Positions 5,764-9,088 of a stretch of DNA of 9,088 nucleotides are shown here, piece by piece. The notes under the pieces are model-generated. The model worked only from the letters and a program-made list of their open reading frames with translations. It searched no databases and was not told the origin of the DNA. A program made the translations under genes and the position numbers. The stretch is from Deltaproteobacteria bacterium (GTDB taxonomy: Bacteria > Desulfobacterota_B > Binatia > UBA9968): contig VBKY01000286.1 in assembly GCA_005879255.1 (NCBI GenBank), forward strand, positions 1 to 9,088. Reading direction: 5' to 3'. Position 1 is the stretch's first letter; each line of letters opens with the position of its first letter.

Positions 5764-6399
5764 CTAAATCATAATTAAACCCTGCCGGATACCCACCGTG
5801 ACAGCCTCAGTGCGACTGGAGGCGCCGAGTTTGGCAAAGATCGAACTGATGTGAAACTTAACGGTATGGTCCGAAATTCCGAGTTGAGAGGCGATCTCCT
5901 TGTTCCCCAGTCCCTGTGCCATCATACGCAGCACTTCAATCTCTCGCGGCGTAAGAACCTGATCGAAAGGGTTGGGTTCTGGTTGTTCCCTAGAGGTGGT
6001 TGGGAACAATATCGACAGCACATCAGGGTGTATGGCCACTAACCCCGCTGCGCTCGCTTCGATCGCAGCGACAATCTCTGCGGAGGTTGCCTCGCGCGGT
6101 AGTATCGCTCGCGTGCCCGAACGTAATGCCTCTACCACCCACGAATTCTCAGTATTGTCGGTCAATACGACGAGCGGGCTGATCCCCAACTCGATCGGCA
6201 GCGACATCGACTCATCTTCGGGCGACTCCAGGTCCAAAAGCACGACGTCCGGTTGTAGCTCCTCAACCTGAGCCGATGCAGTGCTAATAGAAAAACTTCC
6301 CACAACCTCAAAAGTAGCGACCGTGGCCAGCAAGGACTCCAGCCCCGCCCGTACTACTTCGGAACTTGCTCCTATAAGAACGCGCGTGACGCGGCCCAT
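5764..6399 (-). CDS. NarL/FixJ-type response regulator with degenerate receiver domain
   Basis: A 211-residue cytoplasmic transcription regulator. Residues 4-120 are a receiver domain; residues about 146-209 are a LuxR-type DNA-binding domain (LTPREIEVLRMMAQGLGNKE, ASQLGISDHTVKFHISSIFA) with all usual features. The receiver keeps the phospho-acceptor position, D56 in VVLLDLESP, and T80 in VVLTD. However, VLIGASSEVVRAGL replaces the normal VLIADDHPLVREGL, so the Mg-binding acidic pair is Ala11-Ser12, and the conserved lysine of beta-5 is Arg102 (AILPREA). Phosphorylation-dependent switching is therefore doubtful. It begins 20 bases after the HtrA-like gene stop and is probably co-transcribed with it. 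The ATG at 6399 has only a poor ribosome site, suggesting coupling. No histidine kinase is nearby. Target genes are unknown. Confidence 0.92.
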   Translation of the reverse strand: MGRVTRVLIGASSEVVRAGLESLLATVATFEVVGSFSISTASAQVEELQPDVVLLDLESPEDESMSLPIELGISPLVVLTDNTENSWVVEALRSGTRAILPREATSAEIVAAIEASAAGLVAIHPDVLSILFPTTSREQPEPNPFDQVLTPREIEVLRMMAQGLGNKEIASQLGISDHTVKFHISSIFAKLGASSRTEAVTVGIRQGLIMI

Positions 6400-6419
6400 A
6401 CCTGTCTTTTCAATTTATC

Positions 6420-7352
6420 TTAGGCACTTCTTTGTCTTCGTTCGCCGATGACGACTTTAATCTCAAGGGGGTTGCCACCACGGATTATGGATATTGATAA
6501 CGTCTTGCCAATGAGATCTGGTTCGAGAAAGGCTTGCAACTCACGAATGTTGCTCACGGCCCTACCTTCGAGAGCCACTATCACATCACCCAGAAGCACT
6601 CCTGCCTGACTACCTGGCCCCCCTGGCTCTACGCTCACAACAATTAATCCCGAATCAGCGGACAGATTCAGCGCACTCTTCAGGTCTTCCGGAAGTGGTA
6701 TCGAATACATGCCCAGGCCGAGGTAGCCCCGCCCCATGTGTCCTTTCTCCAGCAGATGCGCGATTACGCGATTCACTGTGGAAGCTGGAACAGTTAACGC
6801 CATATTACGCGACAGTCCTGAGGTGTTAATCCCCAAGACGCGGCCATGAGCATCTAGCAACGGGCCACCCGCGGCGCCCGGGTGGAGGACGAGATCCAAA
6901 CCTATGAATTGATCGATTAGTCCGCCGCGCCAGCTGCGCCACTTACCGCTTAAAACGCCGACGATGCCGAGCGTGGCGTTGAGACCCCTCTGCGCACCCC
7001 GGCCCACAGCAAGAACCATATGACCCACTTTGAGCTCTGCTGTGTCGCCGAAACGTGGAGCAGAAAGATCTGCAGCGTTGACCTTAAGCACAGCGAGGTC
7101 CGTGCTTGGATCAGCGCCGGCGAATTTGGTCGCGACTGTTTGGCCGTTAGCCAGAATTACCGAAATGTCCTCGGTCCGTCGTAACGTGTGAGCGGCTGTG
7201 ACGATGACACCTTCGCGCCAGTAGACTCCGGTCGAAGATAAATGACGCCGGGCGTTAACCGCGACTACAGCTGGGCCGACTTGCTCCACGACATCAGCCA
7301 AATCACGCGACAAAGACGGCAAGGTTTTCTCGATTTCGGACGTGTTTGCCAT
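6420..7352 (-). CDS. HtrA-like trypsin/PDZ protein, probable pseudoprotease (catalytic Ser replaced by Ala)
   Basis: A 310-residue protein with a trypsin-like domain (about 20-200) and a PDZ domain (about 215-305, with YLGLGMYSIPL, VSVEPGGPGSQAGVLLGDVI and FLEPDLIGKTL). The start at ATG 7352 is set by GGAGG five bases upstream; an in-frame ATG at 7445 lacks one. Triad: His55 (VTAAHTL) and Asp85 (DPSTDLAVLKV) are present, but the usual GNSGGPL is GAAGGPL at 159-165, so the nucleophile is Ala161 (GCG, one base from a serine TCG). The fold otherwise looks intact. No signal peptide or transmembrane segment is visible, unlike typical DegP/DegS, so it is probably cytoplasmic. Likely role is substrate or peptide binding. 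It is followed after 20 bases by the degenerate regulator, and the zinc-finger gene precedes it on the same strand. Confidence 0.9.
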   Translation of the reverse strand: MANTSEIEKTLPSLSRDLADVVEQVGPAVVAVNARRHLSSTGVYWREGVIVTAAHTLRRTEDISVILANGQTVATKFAGADPSTDLAVLKVNAADLSAPRFGDTAELKVGHMVLAVGRGAQRGLNATLGIVGVLSGKWRSWRGGLIDQFIGLDLVLHPGAAGGPLLDAHGRVLGINTSGLSRNMALTVPASTVNRVIAHLLEKGHMGRGYLGLGMYSIPLPEDLKSALNLSADSGLIVVSVEPGGPGSQAGVLLGDVIVALEGRAVSNIRELQAFLEPDLIGKTLSISIIRGGNPLEIKVVIGERRQRSA

Positions 7353-7405
7353 TGAAGCCTCCAAAATTTTTAAATTTGGTCGGAATGATGAGTTCCGCCT
7401 CGGAG

Positions 7406-7425
7406 TAAAGAATAAACATTCTTTA
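7406..7425. promoter_or_regulatory. Perfect inverted repeat upstream of the HtrA-like gene
   Basis: TAAAGAAT-AAAC-ATTCTTTA, perfect eight-base arms around a four-base spacer. It lies 54-73 bases upstream of the start at 7352. A second, shorter palindrome, GGCCG-GTAT-CGGCC, is at 7430-7443. The position suits an operator or leader hairpin for the HtrA-like/regulator pair. I see no clear -35/-10 pair. Confidence 0.4.
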
Positions 7426-7574
7426 ACACGGCCGGTATCGGCCAAATGGCTAGGTCGTTACCCGGAAAAAAGGCTAGTGACGGTTGGGGACTGACCTTAC
7501 GAGAAGCTTAAGCGAGACGACCGACGACTATTTCTCTCTGTTTGGCTGGAAGAGCTAGATGTCTCAGCTCGAAG

Positions 7575-7605
7575 TGTCGCTCATGGCGCCGAGAGGCGTG
7601 CGACA
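7575..7605 (-). terminator. Nested hairpin after the zinc-finger gene
   Basis: TGTCGC (7575-7580) pairs with GCGACA (7600-7605), and inside it CGCC-GAGA-GGCG (7587-7598) forms a tetraloop hairpin. It lies 8 bases past the zinc-finger stop codon. No T-run follows, so a classical Rho-independent terminator is doubtful; an RNA-stabilising or attenuating structure is also possible. Confidence 0.3.
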
Positions 7606-7613
7606 ATTGGAAG

Positions 7614-7889
7614 TTAACTGAGAATGCCCTGCGTCTCATGGACATAGCACCATATCCAAGCCGCGGGCGGGACAGCACGCATGACGGGATGTTGCGTTTC
7701 ATGGAAGTGCTTGGTCGCGTGCTTGCCCGTCGAGGAATCGCAACAGCCGACGTGGCCGCACGCTTGGCACTCGCGCAGAGCTACCCAAAACGTTCCCTCA
7801 ACCAGGCACTCTTCACACGCGTTGGGAGTTCTCTGCGGGGGGAAGTCCCCTGAGGTTACCCCCTCCAAATGTTCACATGACTTTGCCAT
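7614..7889 (-). CDS. UBP-type zinc-finger protein
   Basis: A 91-residue protein that is almost entirely one ZnF-UBP domain, known in eukaryotic deubiquitinases as a binder of free ubiquitin tails and also found as small stand-alone proteins in bacteria, with unknown partners. The start at ATG 7889 is set by AGGAG six bases upstream. Zinc ligands in order: C5-x-H7, C25-x-x-C28, C41-x-x-C44, C49/C50, H57, H61 and H67 (HATKHFHETQHP), followed by WIWCYVHE near the C-terminus where the family has its conserved W-C-Y strand. LRECQACGHVGCCDSSTGKH is a near-textbook core. The gene sits between pirin (119 bases upstream) and the HtrA-like gene (261 bases downstream). Bacteria lack ubiquitin as a rule, so a role in recognising a peptide C-terminus is inference. 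Confidence 0.93.
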   Translation of the reverse strand: MAKSCEHLEGVTSGDFPPQRTPNACEECLVEGTFWVALRECQACGHVGCCDSSTGKHATKHFHETQHPVMRAVPPAAWIWCYVHETQGILS

Positions 7890-7921
7890 ATGTTTCTCCT
7901 GTCTCAATCTCATAGGCGATA

Positions 7922-7960
7922 GATTTTATAGCCCAGCCATTATTATTATTTTTTGCATAT
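7922..7960 (-). promoter_or_regulatory. A/T-rich tract, possible promoter for the zinc-finger gene
   Basis: The gap between pirin and the zinc-finger gene is strikingly A/T-rich. It has four ATT repeats running into a T-run (7939-7954), and on the minus strand TATAAAAT (about 7930-7923), a good -10 candidate some 35 bases upstream of the start at 7889. No matching -35 is seen at the expected distance. Confidence 0.3.
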
Positions 7961-8008
7961 GGCCTATGGTTTTTTCCTTTTCTCCCATCGATTGAAGGGC
8001 TTTGATCA

Positions 8009-8709
8009 TCAAGCAACATCGAACAGAAGGATTTCAGCGCGATCCAGAGACTGGATTTCGACAATCTCTTCTGCGCTGACAGCAGCGCCGTCACCTGCAT
8101 TGAGCACTGTCCCATTGAGCGACACGCGCCCCACGAGCGAGCTGCAGCCAAGCATGGCGGCCCGGGCTTAAGATGATAAGTTGCCTGCTGGCCCGCAAGT
8201 AGAAGAGCCACCGAGAGAACAACGTCCTGGTGCACCGTGACCGCGCCGTCGCGGCCGTCGTTGGCCGCGACGAGCATCCACCGCCCGCGATTCTTTTCTA
8301 GATCAAAAGAACGCTGCTCGTAAGAAGGCGGAAGATTCTGTTGTTGAGGCAGTATCCATATCTGTAGGAAGTGCACGAGCTCAGTCTTCGAATGGTTGTA
8401 CTCGCTGTGGCTGATTCCCGTTCCAGCACTCATCCGCTGAACGTCACCGGGGATGATGACCGATCTCGTACCCGTACTGTCTTTGTGCTCCACGGCGCCT
8501 TCCAGCACGTAGGTGATGATTTCCATGTCTCGATGTGAGTGGGTAGGGAAACCTGCGGCGGGATCAACTCGATCTTCATTGATCACTCTGAGATCCCTGA
8601 AGCCCATGTATTGTTGGTCGTGGTAGTCGCCGAAGGAAAAGGTATGACGACTGTCGAGCCAGTTGAGCTTCGTGTGTCCTCTTTCCTCACTGCGTCTACG
8701 GGTGATCAT
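8009..8709 (-). pseudogene. Pirin-family cupin protein with two frameshifts in the C-terminal domain
   Basis: Pirin/YhhW-type protein, a metal-dependent bicupin; characterised relatives show quercetin dioxygenase activity or act as redox-sensitive cofactors. Start ATG 8709 is set by AAGGAG seven bases upstream. The N-terminal cupin is intact, with ligands H57 and H59 (FPTHSHRDME), H101 and E103 (GISHSEYNH), matching the pirin pattern. After HLKPG (residue 183) the frame breaks. An extra C in the CCCGGGCC run (about 8157-8163) must be skipped to read RHAWLQLARG, then an extra G at about 8127-8132 to read RVSLNGTVLNAGDGAAVSAE, ending ILLFDVA and stop at 8009. The 701-base span equals 233 codons plus two bases, the normal length. 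Unrepaired, the frame runs on to 7873, into the next gene. Both breaks are one-base gains in G/C runs, so sequencing error is a serious alternative. Confidence 0.85.
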
Positions 8710-8752
8710 TTTACGTCTCCTTCTCTGATTGCTGGGCCAAACGCGCAAAACT

Positions 8753-8774
8753 GAGCACCTCGTTCTGGGTGTTC
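8753..8774 (-). terminator. Weak hairpin plus T-run after the alpha/beta hydrolase
   Basis: On the minus strand GAACACC and GGTGCTC (one mismatch) flank an eight-base loop and are followed within two bases by TTTT. It lies between the hydrolase stop (8840) and the pirin start (8709), so it could partly separate the two. The short stem and short T-run make it doubtful. Confidence 0.25.
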
Positions 8775-8839
8775 CAAAGTTTTGACTTCATGGCTTTCCG
8801 TTCAGTCGATTCCCGATTGCTACTTCTCGTCTTGGTAGA

Positions 8840-9088
8840 TCAGTTGATAAAATCGGTGATCGCAGGAATCACTTTATTGCGTGCTTCTTCCATCAGCCAA
8901 TGCCCTGAGCCCATGATCACCTGGCCTCGGACATCGGACGCCACTAATTTGGCCTGTTCAATCAGGAAGTTGCCGCTGGCCTTCTCGCCGGTGAGGACGA
9001 GCACCGGCATTGCGAGACGTGTTGCGCCCATCTGAGCGAAGTCCTCCGCGTCCCGTTCGAAGTTGCGGAAGTACTCGAAGCCGGCGCG
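8840..9088 (-). CDS. Alpha/beta hydrolase, C-terminal part (runs in from the window edge)
   Basis: The last 82 residues of an alpha/beta-hydrolase-fold enzyme of the epoxide-hydrolase/haloalkane-dehalogenase-like group; the nucleophile and oxyanion region lie outside the window. The visible part begins RAGFEYFRNFERDAEDF, then the strand MPVLVLTGEKASG, where the acidic triad member of the family usually lies (here Glu35 or a nearby residue), and VIMGSGHWLMEEAR, where H63 is the catalytic histidine in the G-x-G-H-W context typical of this group. It ends PAITDFIN and stop. Pirin follows 130 bases downstream on the same strand. Substrate cannot be inferred. No signal sequence can be judged from this fragment. 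Confidence 0.88.
   Translation of the reverse strand, partial: RAGFEYFRNFERDAEDFAQMGATRLAMPVLVLTGEKASGNFLIEQAKLVASDVRGQVIMGSGHWLMEEARNKVIPAITDFIN

Noticed and set aside
7508..7702. Minus-strand 64-codon frame ending QREIVVGRLA
   Set aside because: It overlaps the end of the zinc-finger gene in another frame, with no ribosome site and no recognised motif.
7873..8008. Extension of the pirin reading frame into the zinc-finger gene
   Set aside because: It exists only because of the two frameshifts. The family-like stop is at 8009 in the correct frame.

Overview
All genes I can support are on the minus strand, so transcription runs from position 9088 down to position 1. The window looks like a bacterial chromosome fragment, probably from an uncultured soil or subsurface lineage. 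My reasons are the NMT1/SsuA-type transporter and the two kinds of interspersed intergenic repeat, which I associate with metagenome-assembled genomes of groups such as Methylomirabilota/Rokubacteria, Binatota and other former Deltaproteobacteria. That placement is inference from memory; no rRNA or marker gene is present.

Layout in transcription order. (1) 9088-8840: C-terminal end of an alpha/beta hydrolase. (2) 8709-8009: a pirin-family cupin whose C-terminal third is split by two apparent one-base insertions. (3) 7889-7614: a 91-residue UBP-type zinc-finger protein. (4) 7352-6420: an HtrA-like trypsin/PDZ protein with no signal peptide and with alanine in place of the catalytic serine. (5) 6399-5764: a NarL-type regulator whose receiver domain lacks the acidic pair. 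(6) 5763-5236: a possible small membrane-protein gene interrupted by a 153-bp element with perfect 18-bp terminal inverted repeats. (7) 5235-4924: an exported protein that resembles only the N-terminus of phytase-like esterases. (8) 4489-1: an ABC-importer operon made of a substrate-binding protein, an intact permease, a second permease broken by two internal deletions, an ATPase, and the start of an LVIVD-repeat protein.

The importer operon is unusual in that three of its four intergenic gaps carry copies of one long A/T-rich repeat (element A, with a perfect 31-bp shared core). Two of those copies are accompanied by a short hairpin repeat (element B), and one B copy sits inside an A copy. 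B elements also make up much of the 153-bp element near 5500-5650. The region is therefore repeat-rich and shows gene decay: one broken permease, one truncated esterase-like gene, and a frameshifted pirin.

The most interesting biology is the adjacent HtrA-like pseudoprotease and degenerate-receiver regulator. Both have lost the residues that normally drive catalysis or phosphorylation, yet both reading frames are intact. With the zinc-finger gene just upstream they could form a cytoplasmic sensing module that works by binding rather than by catalysis. This is a hypothesis. The decay calls could partly reflect assembly or sequencing error, especially the pirin frameshifts.
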